In this document: one piece after another, positions 43,398 to 52,702 of the stretch | Position numbering within the stretch: the stretch's first letter is position 1 | Layout: every line of letters begins with the position of its first letter | Assembly (NCBI RefSeq): GCF_009827655.1 | Contig: NZ_WTYV01000005.1 | Location: 1-64,000, forward strand | DNA: 64,000 bases | Direction of reading: 5' to 3' | Origin: Alteraurantiacibacter buctensis | GTDB taxonomy: Bacteria; Pseudomonadota; Alphaproteobacteria; Sphingomonadales; Sphingomonadaceae | The notes under the pieces: model-generated | The model's input: only the letters and a program-made list of their open reading frames with translations | The model's database searches: none | Told to the model about the DNA's origin: nothing | Position numbers and translations under genes: made by a program

Positions 43398-44782
43398 CCG
43401 TGGCCGAAGCCACCCCCGAGCATATCGACGAAGCCGCCGCAAAAGCCGACACCGCCTTCATCGGCCACCCCAAGGGCCTGGGCTACCTGTCGCTGGTGGA
43501 AGGGTGCGAGCGGTTCTCGTACTACTCCATGCAGACGCTGCTGGTGCTCTACATGGTCAACTACCTGCTGCCCGAGCGGTTTGATGCCGTGGCGGGCCTG
43601 GGGTGGTTGCAGGAAAACCGCTATGGCGGGGCGGAAGGCCAGCCGCTCGCCTCGGCCATCTATGGCGACTATTCCTCGCTGGTCTACCTCACCCCCATTC
43701 TGGGCGGGCTGCTGGCCGACAAGTGGCTGGGCCGCCGTGCCACGCTGGTGGCGGGCGGCGCGGTGATGGCGCTGGGCCATTTCCTGATGGCCTTCGAAAG
43801 CACCTTCCTGCTGGCCCTGATCACCCTGATCGTGGGCGTGGGCCTGTTCAAGGGCAACATCGCCAGCCAGGTGGGCGAGCTGTACAAGGACGGCGACCTG
43901 CGCCGTGCCATGGCCTTCCAGATCTTCTACATCGCGATCAACGTAAGCGTCATTGCCGCGCCGCTGGTGTCCGGCACGCTGGGCGAGAAAGTGGGCTGGC
44001 ACTGGGGCTTCGGCTGCGCGGGCGTGGTGATGGTGGCGGGCCTGCTGGTCTATCTTGCCGCCGGGCGCTGGCTGCCGCAAGACAACCGGCCCGCGAAAGG
44101 CGAAAAGGCGGCGGCCGAAAAGCTGACCCGCGCCGATGGGCTGCGCGTGCTTGCCGTGGCGATCATGGTGCCGGTGATGGCCGTGGCGTTGCTGACCAAC
44201 CAGCAGATCTTCAACGCCTACCTCGTGTGGGCGGACGAGCAGTTCCAGCTCACCTTCTTCGGGCAGACGGTGCCGACCACCTGGATGATCACCATCGACG
44301 CCACCTTGAGCTTTGCCATGCTGGTTGCGGTCGCCTGGTTCTGGAAGTGGCGCGCCGACAGGACCGGCAGCGAGCCGGACGAGCTGGGCAAGATGGTGAT
44401 CGGCAGCTTCTTCACCATCGCCGGGGGGCTGTGCCTGGTGATGGCCGCAGCTACGCAAGGCGATGGCCAGATCGGGCTGTTCTGGCCGGTGCTGTTCCAC
44501 CTGCTGAACTCGATCGGTTTTTCGCACATCCTGCCGGTCAGCCTGGCGCTGTTCACTCGCCTGGCCCCGCGCCAGATCAATGCCACGGTGATCGGCATCT
44601 ATTACCTGGCCTTCTTCCTGGCCAACCAGATCGTGGGCCAGGTGGGCGGCTGGTATTCCACGATGGACACGGTGCAGTTCTGGCTGCTCCACGTGGCCAC
44701 CGCCGTGGTGGGCCTGGTGGCCTTCGCCGGCTTCAAGTGGCTGCTGGCCCCGCGCCTGTTCGGGGCAGCAAGGGCCGCCTGA
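43394..44782 (+). CDS. POT/PTR-family proton-coupled oligopeptide transporter
   Basis: This 462-residue inner-membrane protein of the POT family imports di- and tripeptides with protons. The family signature ExxERFxYY is present as EGCERFSYYSMQ, followed by GGLLADKWLGRR and the PTR2-type pattern GLFKGNIASQVGELY and FQIFYIAINVSV. About 12-14 hydrophobic segments are seen. Coupling to aroKB by ATGA overlap is unusual, since peptide import has no direct link to the shikimate pathway. Confidence 0.92.
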   Translation: MTVAEATPEHIDEAAAKADTAFIGHPKGLGYLSLVEGCERFSYYSMQTLLVLYMVNYLLPERFDAVAGLGWLQENRYGGAEGQPLASAIYGDYSSLVYLTPILGGLLADKWLGRRATLVAGGAVMALGHFLMAFESTFLLALITLIVGVGLFKGNIASQVGELYKDGDLRRAMAFQIFYIAINVSVIAAPLVSGTLGEKVGWHWGFGCAGVVMVAGLLVYLAAGRWLPQDNRPAKGEKAAAEKLTRADGLRVLAVAIMVPVMAVALLTNQQIFNAYLVWADEQFQLTFFGQTVPTTWMITIDATLSFAMLVAVAWFWKWRADRTGSEPDELGKMVIGSFFTIAGGLCLVMAAATQGDGQIGLFWPVLFHLLNSIGFSHILPVSLALFTRLAPRQINATVIGIYYLAFFLANQIVGQVGGWYSTMDTVQFWLLHVATAVVGLVAFAGFKWLLAPRLFGAARAA

Positions 44783-44879
44783 TTTTCGCAAGGTTTGTCA
44801 CTTGCGCGAAGGGCCTTTCAGGCAGAATTAAGCCGCGGTGCGGGAGGGATCGCCGCACTGGTGCTGTTTGGGGGATTCT

Positions 44880-47570
44880 ATGCGCCGCTTGCTGTTTCTG
44901 ACCACCGCTTCGCTGGCGCTTGCCGCGGCGCTCTCGCAAGGCTCTGCCGCGCAGGAGCGGATCGACACCTCCGGCACCCTGCAACGGGGCGACGGCACGC
45001 TCGATTCGGGCGAGTTCTACGACAGCTACACGCTGGACGTGCGCGCCGGGGAGCGCATCGACGTGCGCGCCACTTCCACCGAATTCGATCCCTACCTGAT
45101 CGTGCGCGGCCCGACTGATGACATCCGCTGGGAGAACGATGACGAGGGCGATGGCTCGGTCCAGTCGCGCGTCACCGAAACCGCCCCGGTCACCGGCCGC
45201 TATCGCGTGATCGTGACCAGTTACCAGCCGGGCGAAAGCGGGCGTTACCAGGTGACCGGCGGGCCGGACCGGCAGGCCGGGCGCGCCACAGGTGGTGGCA
45301 CCCAGCCGGTCGTGCGCACTGGCGGCGGCGGCAGCAACGGCCTGCGCGGCGCACAGCAAGGCACGCTGGCAGCGGGTGACGAGCAGCTCAATTCCGGCGA
45401 GTACTACGACGCCTATGAGATCGATGGGCGCGCTGGGCAGCAGTTGCGGGTGAATCTCAGCTCCACCGCCTTCGATACCTACCTGATGCTGCGCGGGCCG
45501 GACGGCTCCACCTTCGACAACGACGACAGCGACGGGACCAATTCCGCGCTGGATGTCACCCTGCCCGCCAACGGCACCTATCGGCTGATCGTCACCTCGT
45601 ACCGCTCGGGCGAGACGGGTAGCTACAACCTCACCACCAACGGCGCGCAGATCGCGCTCAGCAGCGGGGGCCGCGGCAGCAATTCGGCCATCGGCGGGGC
45701 CACCGCGGCGGGCACCCTGCGCCCGGGCGGCATCGTCAGCGGCGAACTGCGCCAGGGCGATCCCACGCTGGCCGAGGGCGAGTTCTTCGATACCTGGACG
45801 CTGGAAGCCGATCCCGGCACGCAACTGGTGATCGAGATGACCTCCACCGCCGTGGACACCTACCTCGCCGCCTTCGGGGCGGGCGATTACCAGGTGTCGA
45901 ACGACGATGACCCGTCAGGCCGCAACGGCACCAACAGCCGGCTGGACGTGACCGTGCCCGGCAGCGGCACGCTGACGGTCGCCGCCACAAGCTATGCCGG
46001 GGGCGAGACCGGGCCCTATCGCCTTACCGCCAGCTATGCCGGCAGCAGCGCCCGCCAGCAGCAGGCCGCCCCGTCTCAGGCGATGGCGTGGAGCGGCACG
46101 ATCAGCGGGCGGCTGGAGAACAGCGACCCGCGCAGCGACCGCAGCCGCACCGATGTCTACACCATCGAGGCCGAGGCCGGGCAGGCGCTGCGCCTGGCCC
46201 TGTCGTCCGACGATTTCGACCCGCTGGTGCGGGTGGAAGGGCCGGATGGCTTCGTGGCCGAGAACGACGACGATCCCGCCGGCGGCACGCTCAACGCCCT
46301 GCTTGATACCACCCTGCCCGCCAGCGGCACCTACCGCGTGGTGGTGGGCAGCTATGCCGCCGATGGCCTGGGTGCCTATCGCCTGGAATCGGGCACCGGC
46401 ACCGGCCGCGCCAGCACCGGCGGGGCGCAGGTGGCGGCGGGGGCTGCGGGCGACATTGTCCTGGGCCAGTCGCTCGACGCCACCCTGGCCGACGGCGACG
46501 AGACCATTTCGAGCGGCGAATTCACCGATTTCTACAACTTCGAAGGCCGGCGCGGTGAACGGCTGGTGTTCGACATGACCAGTGCGGAGTTCGATACCTA
46601 CCTCTCGCTGCAATATCCCAGCGGCGGGCAGGAGGATAACGACGACCGCGCCGGCGGCGAGACGACCGACAGCCGCCTTGTGGTCACCCTGCCGGAGGAT
46701 GGCACCTACCGCCTGATGGCTACCAGCTACCAGCCGGGCGAAAGCGGGGCCTATACCATCGCCATGTCTGCCCCGTCGGTGGCCGATGGCACGCTTGACC
46801 CGCGCGTGGGCAACAGCCGGGTGTTCCTGCTGAGCGTGGGCGTGTCCGACTACGAGCGGATGAACGAACTGCCCAATACCGACCAGGATGCCAGCAAGCT
46901 GGCCGAAACGATGCAACGCACCGGAATGCTGGGGAGCGGCAGCGTAACCCTGGTCAACGCCCAGGCCACCCGCGCCAACTTCGAACAGGCCGTGGCCGAT
47001 ATCGGCCGGCAGATCGGCCCGGATGACCTGTTCCTGGTGTTCTTCAGCGGCCACGGGGCCAAGAACGAGGTCGACCGCTCGATCGAGGCCGACGGGGCCA
47101 GTGAGACGATCGAGCTGTTCGATGCCGCCATCGCAGATTACGAGCTGGCAGCGCTGCTGGAGCCGATCCAGTCGCGCACCCTGCTGGTGCTGGATTCGTG
47201 CTTCTCCGGCGGGTTCGACGATGTGATCAACAACCGCGTGGGCCGGATGGGCATTTTCAGCTCGGACAGCGACCTGACAAGCCTGGTGGCCGACAAGTTC
47301 GAGGCCGGCGGCTATATCAGCCACATCCTGCAGATGGCGATGGAAGGCCAGGCCGATGCCAACGGCGATACCACCATCACCGCGGGCGAACTGAGCGAGT
47401 ACATGCGCACCACCTTCTACCGCATTGCCCTGAGCGAACCGCTCCAGAGCGACTGGTACGATACCGCGCGCGGCCACTCGGGCAGCGGCTACCAGCACAT
47501 CGTGGTCAACCGCGGGGGTGACGGGATGCCCTACGAGGAAGTGCTGGTGAACCTGGGCAACGGGGGCTGA
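44880..47570 (+). CDS. Secreted caspase-type (C14) protein with five PPC-like modules
   Basis: The 896-residue protein starts MRRLLFLTTASLALAAALSQ with a signal peptide ending near SAAQ; GGGGGA precedes the ATG. About five beta-rich modules follow (roughly residues 28-125, 155-255, 285-390, 400-500 and 520-630). Each resembles the pre-peptidase C-terminal (PPC) domain, with repeated pieces such as TDSRLVVTLPEDGTYRLMAT. The C-terminal ~250 residues form a caspase-like domain with catalytic His725 in FFSGHGAKN and Cys774 in LLVLDSCFSGGF. Bacterial orthocaspases with exported binding modules are known, but their substrates are mostly unknown. An EF-hand-like DANGDTTITAGEL near residue 825 suggests calcium control. 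Confidence 0.88.
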   Translation: MRRLLFLTTASLALAAALSQGSAAQERIDTSGTLQRGDGTLDSGEFYDSYTLDVRAGERIDVRATSTEFDPYLIVRGPTDDIRWENDDEGDGSVQSRVTETAPVTGRYRVIVTSYQPGESGRYQVTGGPDRQAGRATGGGTQPVVRTGGGGSNGLRGAQQGTLAAGDEQLNSGEYYDAYEIDGRAGQQLRVNLSSTAFDTYLMLRGPDGSTFDNDDSDGTNSALDVTLPANGTYRLIVTSYRSGETGSYNLTTNGAQIALSSGGRGSNSAIGGATAAGTLRPGGIVSGELRQGDPTLAEGEFFDTWTLEADPGTQLVIEMTSTAVDTYLAAFGAGDYQVSNDDDPSGRNGTNSRLDVTVPGSGTLTVAATSYAGGETGPYRLTASYAGSSARQQQAAPSQAMAWSGTISGRLENSDPRSDRSRTDVYTIEAEAGQALRLALSSDDFDPLVRVEGPDGFVAENDDDPAGGTLNALLDTTLPASGTYRVVVGSYAADGLGAYRLESGTGTGRASTGGAQVAAGAAGDIVLGQSLDATLADGDETISSGEFTDFYNFEGRRGERLVFDMTSAEFDTYLSLQYPSGGQEDNDDRAGGETTDSRLVVTLPEDGTYRLMATSYQPGESGAYTIAMSAPSVADGTLDPRVGNSRVFLLSVGVSDYERMNELPNTDQDASKLAETMQRTGMLGSGSVTLVNAQATRANFEQAVADIGRQIGPDDLFLVFFSGHGAKNEVDRSIEADGASETIELFDAAIADYELAALLEPIQSRTLLVLDSCFSGGFDDVINNRVGRMGIFSSDSDLTSLVADKFEAGGYISHILQMAMEGQADANGDTTITAGELSEYMRTTFYRIALSEPLQSDWYDTARGHSGSGYQHIVVNRGGDGMPYEEVLVNLGNGG

Positions 47571-47573
47571 CCC

Positions 47574-48428
47574 TCAGCTTGCCGGTAACGGCGCAGGCGG
47601 TGGCGGCGGCGGGATTTGCAGCGTCCTGAGGTGCGGATAGCGGACAAAGATCCGCTCCAGCGCTTCGGGATTGCCCACGCTCACCACCGGCAAGTCCCCA
47701 CAGGCCGCCTGCAGCGCCTGCACCTGTGGCTGCTCCTGGTCGATGGCATTGGGCCCGGCCCACTGCATTTCCTCGCCCAGCCGCGCCATTGTCTCGCCGG
47801 TCACGCGGTTGACCAGGGTGAAATAACCATCCCCGTCGCGGCCCAGCCCGGTTTCGGCATGGAACCAGGCCAAGGCCTCGCCCTGCTGCCCCGGGCTGCT
47901 GACATAGACGCAGCCGTTCCGCAGGAACACGCGCCCGGTAAAGGCAGCTTCAAGTTGCCAGCCGGTGCGGCGCGTGCTGGCAGGCCACAGGTGAACCGCC
48001 CCGGCAAGCTGCGGCGGCAGCGCGGGATGGTGCAATTCCTGCTGGAACCGCCAGATTATGTGGCGCGGCACGGTCCAGCCGTTCTCTTGCGCCCAGGCAT
48101 CGAACTGGCGGGCGGTCAGCAGCGTGTCGATCATCGACACGGGATCGCCCTCACCCTTCCCTGACCTGCCCGAACCCATCAGCGCACCGCGCTGCTCCAG
48201 CCGCCGCACCCACAGGTCGCCCACGGCTGCGGCATCGGCCGGCGGCGGGCCGCTGGCGTGGCGCACGATCTCGTCGGTGCTGTGCAACTGCCGGGGCGAC
48301 AGGATCAGCGGCGCGTAGTCCGGTGCGGGAGCAATTTCCTGCGTGGCCAGCCCTACGGCCTCGGGCACCGGCGTGGATGGTCCGCACGAGGCCAGGAGGG
48401 CAGCAAGAAGGGCGGCAATGTGGCGCAT
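47574..48428 (-). CDS. Putative lipoprotein of unknown function
   Basis: The 284-residue protein starts MRHIAALLAALLASCGPSTP, with a lipobox LLASC, so it should be a lipoprotein. The mature part is rich in Trp, Gln and Pro, has no known catalytic motif, and ends in a poly-Pro tail (IPPPPPPAPLP). The internal GYFTLVNRVTGETMARLGEE and the two Cys (NGCVYVS, AACGDLP) may form a disulfide in the periplasm. It is convergent with the caspase-type gene, their stops 3 bases apart. No family recognised. Confidence 0.75.
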   Translation of the reverse strand: MRHIAALLAALLASCGPSTPVPEAVGLATQEIAPAPDYAPLILSPRQLHSTDEIVRHASGPPPADAAAVGDLWVRRLEQRGALMGSGRSGKGEGDPVSMIDTLLTARQFDAWAQENGWTVPRHIIWRFQQELHHPALPPQLAGAVHLWPASTRRTGWQLEAAFTGRVFLRNGCVYVSSPGQQGEALAWFHAETGLGRDGDGYFTLVNRVTGETMARLGEEMQWAGPNAIDQEQPQVQALQAACGDLPVVSVGNPEALERIFVRYPHLRTLQIPPPPPPAPLPAS

Positions 48429-48486
48429 TCCCCGCCCCTACGCGCATGGCGCTGAGGCAGGGCTGAACGCCGCCGTTGGCGCAGGT

Positions 48487-49863
48487 TCAGCGCAGCAGCA
48501 CCAGTTCCTCGGCCATGCTGGGGTGCAGCGCCACGGTATCGTCGAACGCCTGCTTGGTGAGGCCCGCCTTCAGCGCCACGGCCGCCACCTGCAGGATTTC
48601 TGGCGCTTCCGGGCCGATCATGTGGATGCCCAGGATCTTCTCCGAGGTTTCCTCCACGATCATCTTGTACAGGCCCCGCTCCGCGTGGGGGCTGAAGATG
48701 TTTTTCATCGGCCGGAAGTCGCTGGAATAGACCTTCACCGCGCCATACTGCTCGCGCGCCTGCTTCTCGGTCAGGCCGACACCGGCGATCGGCGGCTGGC
48801 TGAACACGGCGCTGGGGATGCTGGAATAGTCCACCGTGCGCGGCTTATTGCCGAACTGGGTATCGGCAAAGGCATGGCCTTCGCGGATGGCCACGGGGGT
48901 AAGCTGCACCCGGTCCGTCACGTCACCGACTGCGAAAATGCTCTCGCAGGTGGTGCGGTTGTATTCGTCGACCGGGATCTCGCCCTTGGGACCAGGCTGG
49001 ATGCCGGCATTCTCCAGCCCCAGCCCGGCGGTGTTGGGCTGGCGGCCGATGGCGATCAGCACCTGGTCCACCACCACCTTGTCGGTTTCGCCAAGGTCCA
49101 CGTGCAGGCAGCCGTCGGCATCCTTCTCCACCGACTGGATCAGGCTGTGCATCCGCATCTGGATGCCGCGGCCCATGGCGATGGCCAGCATCCGGTCAAC
49201 GATCTGCTCGTCATAGCTGCGCAGGATCCGGTCGGTGCGGTTGACCAGCGTCACCTCGCTGCCCAGCGCGTTGAACACGCCGGCGAATTCCATGGCGATA
49301 TAGCCGCCACCAACCACCATCAGCCGCCTGGGCTGCTCGGCCAGGTGGAACATCTCGTTGGAGGTGATGCAGTGCTCCACGCCCGGAAAATCGGGCATAG
49401 CGGGCCAGCAGCCGGTGGCGACCAGGATCTTGCCCGCCGTCACCTCGCGCCCGCTGGCCAGCTTGACCGCGTTGGGGCCCGCGATGGTGGCGCGTTCGGC
49501 GAACACCTCCACCTTGTTGTTGGCCAGCGTGTTGCCATAGAGGCCTTCCAGCCGGTCGACATCCTTTTTCACGAAGTCGCGCAAGGTCGGCCAGTCGAAG
49601 GTCTTGCCCTCGATGGTCCAGCCGTAATTCTCCGGGTGGCCCAGCTCCTCGGCGAACATCGCGCCATAGACCAGCATCTTCTTGGGCACGCAGCCGCGGA
49701 TCACGCAGGTGCCGCCCACGCGGTATTCCTCGGCCACGGCCACCCGCGCCCCGTGCGCGGCGGCGATGCGGCTGGCGCGCACCCCACCCGATCCGGCGCC
49801 GATCACGAACAGGTCGTAGTCAAACTCGGTCCCGGCATCTGCGGGGGTATCGGTATCGGCCAT
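48487..49863 (-). CDS. gor: Glutathione-disulfide reductase
   Basis: This FAD/NADPH enzyme of 458 residues keeps glutathione reduced. It contains the FAD-binding VIGAGSGGVRASRIAAAHGA, the redox pair in GGTCVIRGCVPKK, the NADPH-binding VVGGGYIAMEFAGVFNALGS and the C-terminal catalytic His in LGIHMIGPEAPE, followed by ALHPSMAEELVLL. The ATG at 49863 is favoured because GGAG lies 7 bases ahead; a GTG 6 bases upstream is too close to that site. The AVGDVTDRVQLTPVA motif supports the glutathione rather than the lipoamide branch. Confidence 0.94.
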   Translation of the reverse strand: MADTDTPADAGTEFDYDLFVIGAGSGGVRASRIAAAHGARVAVAEEYRVGGTCVIRGCVPKKMLVYGAMFAEELGHPENYGWTIEGKTFDWPTLRDFVKKDVDRLEGLYGNTLANNKVEVFAERATIAGPNAVKLASGREVTAGKILVATGCWPAMPDFPGVEHCITSNEMFHLAEQPRRLMVVGGGYIAMEFAGVFNALGSEVTLVNRTDRILRSYDEQIVDRMLAIAMGRGIQMRMHSLIQSVEKDADGCLHVDLGETDKVVVDQVLIAIGRQPNTAGLGLENAGIQPGPKGEIPVDEYNRTTCESIFAVGDVTDRVQLTPVAIREGHAFADTQFGNKPRTVDYSSIPSAVFSQPPIAGVGLTEKQAREQYGAVKVYSSDFRPMKNIFSPHAERGLYKMIVEETSEKILGIHMIGPEAPEILQVAAVALKAGLTKQAFDDTVALHPSMAEELVLLR

Positions 49864-49938
49864 CGTCACGCTCCGGCAGGATTGGAGCGCGGCATATGGC
49901 GGCTAAGCCGGCGCTTGCCAACAGCCGCCCGGCGCAAT

Positions 49939-50967
49939 TCAGCTTTCCAGGAACAGGGCGTAATCGCGCATGAACTGGAAGCAGCGCATATCCAGCACGG
50001 AGACCAGGCTTTCGTCCTCGATCCCGGTGCGGCGGCGCAGGAGGCGCAGGACGGCCTTCATCGTCGGCTCGTTCATGCCCTGCACCGAGGCGATCACGTC
50101 AGGATCGTGGCTGTAGGTATAGTCGAACAAGAAATCGATCGTCTGCGGATCGAAGTCGAACCCCAGGAAGACGATCTTCTTGGAACCGGCCAGCGCCGAT
50201 TGTACCCCGGTGACATACTGGCGGTTGCGCATCCGCTCGCTGCCGGTCTGCACTTCCTTGATCAGGTTCTGCAGGTTCCACGGGTCTTCGTTTCCCCACT
50301 CCACATCGGGCCTCTCGCCCGGTTCCCACGGCAGGCGGCCGACATTGCCGAAGGGATGGGTGATGTTGAGCTTGGCCCCCACAAGCTGGCGCGCCTCGCC
50401 CAGCGTCATCCCGAAGGCCATCGAGACCACCCACGGGAGGTAGTGCTGGACCGAGCGGTCATAGTTGAAGTTGATGATGTTGACGTTGTCGAACGCCTTG
50501 TCTGCCTGATTGCGCGGCACCCCGGCAGTGATCAGGCGGCCAAGCTGGAACAGCCAGTTTTCGCTGCCGCGCAAGGGCAGGTCACCCGGATCGCGCGGCT
50601 CCAGCATCAGCGGACTGCGCGCCTCGGCCTGGAGGATGTAGTAGATCAGCGCCAGCTTGCCCGCCGCCATCACCGACGGATCGTGGCTGTGCTGTTCCAG
50701 CACGGCATCAACCGAATGGCCCACGCGGGCAGACGTGCGGATGGCCTGCCCGCCTTCGCGCAGCTTGTCGTCAGTGGTGCCGATGCGGCGGGCCACTTTC
50801 TCGAAATGCCGCGCCAGCAGCACCATGTCGCGCGTCTGCAATTCGGATCCCAGGCGCGCGAAATCGAACCCGGCGGCCATCTTGGCCAGCAGTTCGCGCT
50901 TGTCCGGCAGCTCTATCTCGAGCCCGGCACCGGGTCCGATGACCAGGGTGGTCTTGCTGCGTATCAT
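49939..50967 (-). CDS. SIR2-like NAD-binding fold protein, stand-alone
   Basis: The 342-residue protein opens with the Rossmann-type strand and loop TTLVIGPGAGLEIELPDKRE, the place of the GAGAS motif of SIR2 folds. The catalytic-type Asn-Asp is in IINFNYDRSVQHYL (Asn168, Asp170), the catalytic-type His is in NITHPFGNVG (His204), and KKIVFLGFDFDPQTIDFL gives the last Rossmann strand. This order matches the SIR2-like group found in ThsA and other NAD-consuming immune effectors. No second domain is fused. It lies between gor and pgi on the same strand behind a probable terminator. Deacetylase, NADase or an NAD-sensing role are all possible; the fold call is based on motif order only. Confidence 0.68.
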   Translation of the reverse strand: MIRSKTTLVIGPGAGLEIELPDKRELLAKMAAGFDFARLGSELQTRDMVLLARHFEKVARRIGTTDDKLREGGQAIRTSARVGHSVDAVLEQHSHDPSVMAAGKLALIYYILQAEARSPLMLEPRDPGDLPLRGSENWLFQLGRLITAGVPRNQADKAFDNVNIINFNYDRSVQHYLPWVVSMAFGMTLGEARQLVGAKLNITHPFGNVGRLPWEPGERPDVEWGNEDPWNLQNLIKEVQTGSERMRNRQYVTGVQSALAGSKKIVFLGFDFDPQTIDFLFDYTYSHDPDVIASVQGMNEPTMKAVLRLLRRRTGIEDESLVSVLDMRCFQFMRDYALFLES

Positions 50968-50974
50968 GCTGAAA

Positions 50975-51011
50975 AAGCGGTCCCGTCCCCGGTCATGTCG
51001 ACAGGACGGGG
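50975..51011 (-). terminator. Probable terminator after pgi
   Basis: CCCGTCC at 50982-50988 pairs with GGACGGG at 51004-51010. On the minus strand the stem is followed by ACCGC and then five T residues. It lies about 45 bases past the pgi stop and just upstream of the SIR2-like gene. Confidence 0.55.
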
Positions 51012-51054
51012 TTACTGCGGGATGGTTAAGATATACCTAGCGGGGCGTTAACCC

Positions 51055-52587
51055 TCAGCCAGCCAGGCCCGCCGCCGCCAGCAGTGCCCGGGTGCCGGGA
51101 TCGAAGTCCGCCGCGCCCTTCTCGATGTCATTCGCCATCTTCTTGCCCAGCTCCACCCCGAACTGGTCGAAAGCGTTGATGCCCATCAGCACGGCGTTGG
51201 CGAAAGTGCGGTGTTCGTGGAAGGCAATCAGCGCGCCCAGCGTGGCCGGGTCCAGGTCGTCGCACAGGATGGTGGCACTGGGACGGTCCCCCGGGAAGGC
51301 GCGCGCCGGGTCCTGCCCGTCGGCGCTCATGTTGCCGCCGGCCATCAGGGCGGCCCCTTGGGCAAAGCAGTTGGTCAGCAGGATGCGGTGATGCGCCGGG
51401 TCAAGGTCATCCCCCGGCGCGATGCTGGCGATGAAATCCACCGGCACCAGGTTGGTCCCCTGGTGGAGAAGCTGGAACACCGCGTGCTGGGCATCGGTGC
51501 CCACCCCGCCCCAGGTGATCGGCGCAGTGGGGAAGTCCACGGGATCACCCTCGGCCGTAACCCGCTTGCCGTTCGATTCCATCTCCAACTGTTGCAGATA
51601 GCTGGGCAGCAGGCGCAGCCGCTCGTCATAACAGAACACCGCGCGCGTCTGGCAGCCTTTCAGGCGGGTATAGAACTGGTCGGCAAAGGCCGCGCGCAGA
51701 GCCAGGTTGGCGCGGCCGTCGGCGTCGCGGAAATGCTCGTCCATGGCTGCCGCACCTTCCAGGAAGGCGGTGAATTCATCCCAGCCGATGGCCAGGGCAA
51801 TCGGAAAACCGATGCTGGACCACAGCGAATAACGCCCGCCCACGCTCTCCGCGAACGGCAGGATGCGGGTTTCGTCCACGCCCCATTCCACCGCCTTAGC
51901 AGGCGCGGCGGTCAGGGCGATCACCCGGCCATGCGGATCGGCCACGCCGTTATCGGCCAGCCATTGCAGGGCGCTGGCGGCGTTGGTCATGGTCTCGATG
52001 GTGGTGAAGGTCTTGCTGGCCACAGCCACCAGAGTGGTGGCTGGATCGCATTTGGCAAAGGCGGCTTCCAGCGCCACGCCATCGATATTTGACACCACGT
52101 GCACGTCCACCTTGGCGAAATCGCGCGTGAGGGCATCCACCGCCAGCGCCGGCCCCAGGGCAGAACCGCCGATGCCCACGTGGATCAGGTGCTTCACATT
52201 GCCCAGCACGCCATCATGGATCGCTTCCACCAGCAGCTTCATGCGGTGCAGTAGGGCCATCGCCTCCTCTACGCTGGCCCCGTTGCCGACGCCGCGCAGG
52301 GCCGTGTGTTCGGCCGCGCGGTTCTCGGTGGGGTTGACCACCTCGCCGGCGAACAGGCGGCGGCGCATTTCGGTGAAATTGCTCGCCTCGGCCAGCACCT
52401 CGAACCCGTCCAGCAGGTCTTCCGACAGGTGGGTCTTCGACCAGTCGAACAGCACGCTGCCCTCGCCCACCACCAGGCTGGCGGAGAGGCGGCCCACGCG
52501 CCCCGGGTCGGCAGCGAAAAGCTGTGCCAGGGTGTGCTGCGGCACCTGTTCCAGTGCGGCCCAGGCGGCTGCTCGCGGATCGCTCAC
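51055..52587 (-). CDS. pgi: Glucose-6-phosphate isomerase
   Basis: Pgi interconverts glucose-6-phosphate and fructose-6-phosphate. The 510-residue protein shows both family signatures: FAESVGGRYSLWSSIGFPIA and, near the C-terminus, FDQFGVELGKKMANDI. The active-site Glu is in QLEMESNGKR and the His in LLHQGTNLVPVDFI, and phosphate binding is by HVGIGGSALGPALAVDAL and ASKTFTTIETMTNA. Length is at the shorter end of the bacterial range. It is the first gene of its leftward stretch and diverges from lepB. Confidence 0.97.
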   Translation of the reverse strand: MSDPRAAAWAALEQVPQHTLAQLFAADPGRVGRLSASLVVGEGSVLFDWSKTHLSEDLLDGFEVLAEASNFTEMRRRLFAGEVVNPTENRAAEHTALRGVGNGASVEEAMALLHRMKLLVEAIHDGVLGNVKHLIHVGIGGSALGPALAVDALTRDFAKVDVHVVSNIDGVALEAAFAKCDPATTLVAVASKTFTTIETMTNAASALQWLADNGVADPHGRVIALTAAPAKAVEWGVDETRILPFAESVGGRYSLWSSIGFPIALAIGWDEFTAFLEGAAAMDEHFRDADGRANLALRAAFADQFYTRLKGCQTRAVFCYDERLRLLPSYLQQLEMESNGKRVTAEGDPVDFPTAPITWGGVGTDAQHAVFQLLHQGTNLVPVDFIASIAPGDDLDPAHHRILLTNCFAQGAALMAGGNMSADGQDPARAFPGDRPSATILCDDLDPATLGALIAFHEHRTFANAVLMGINAFDQFGVELGKKMANDIEKGAADFDPGTRALLAAAGLAG

Positions 52588-52702
52588 GGTCTGATTCCCT
52601 ACTGTGCAAGTGCAATATCGCTAGGCCCTTGGTCGATCAAAGCAAGGGTTCCGTCGCCATTTTTCTTGACCTTGGCACGGGGTGACAACAAGACCGGCGC
52701 CC

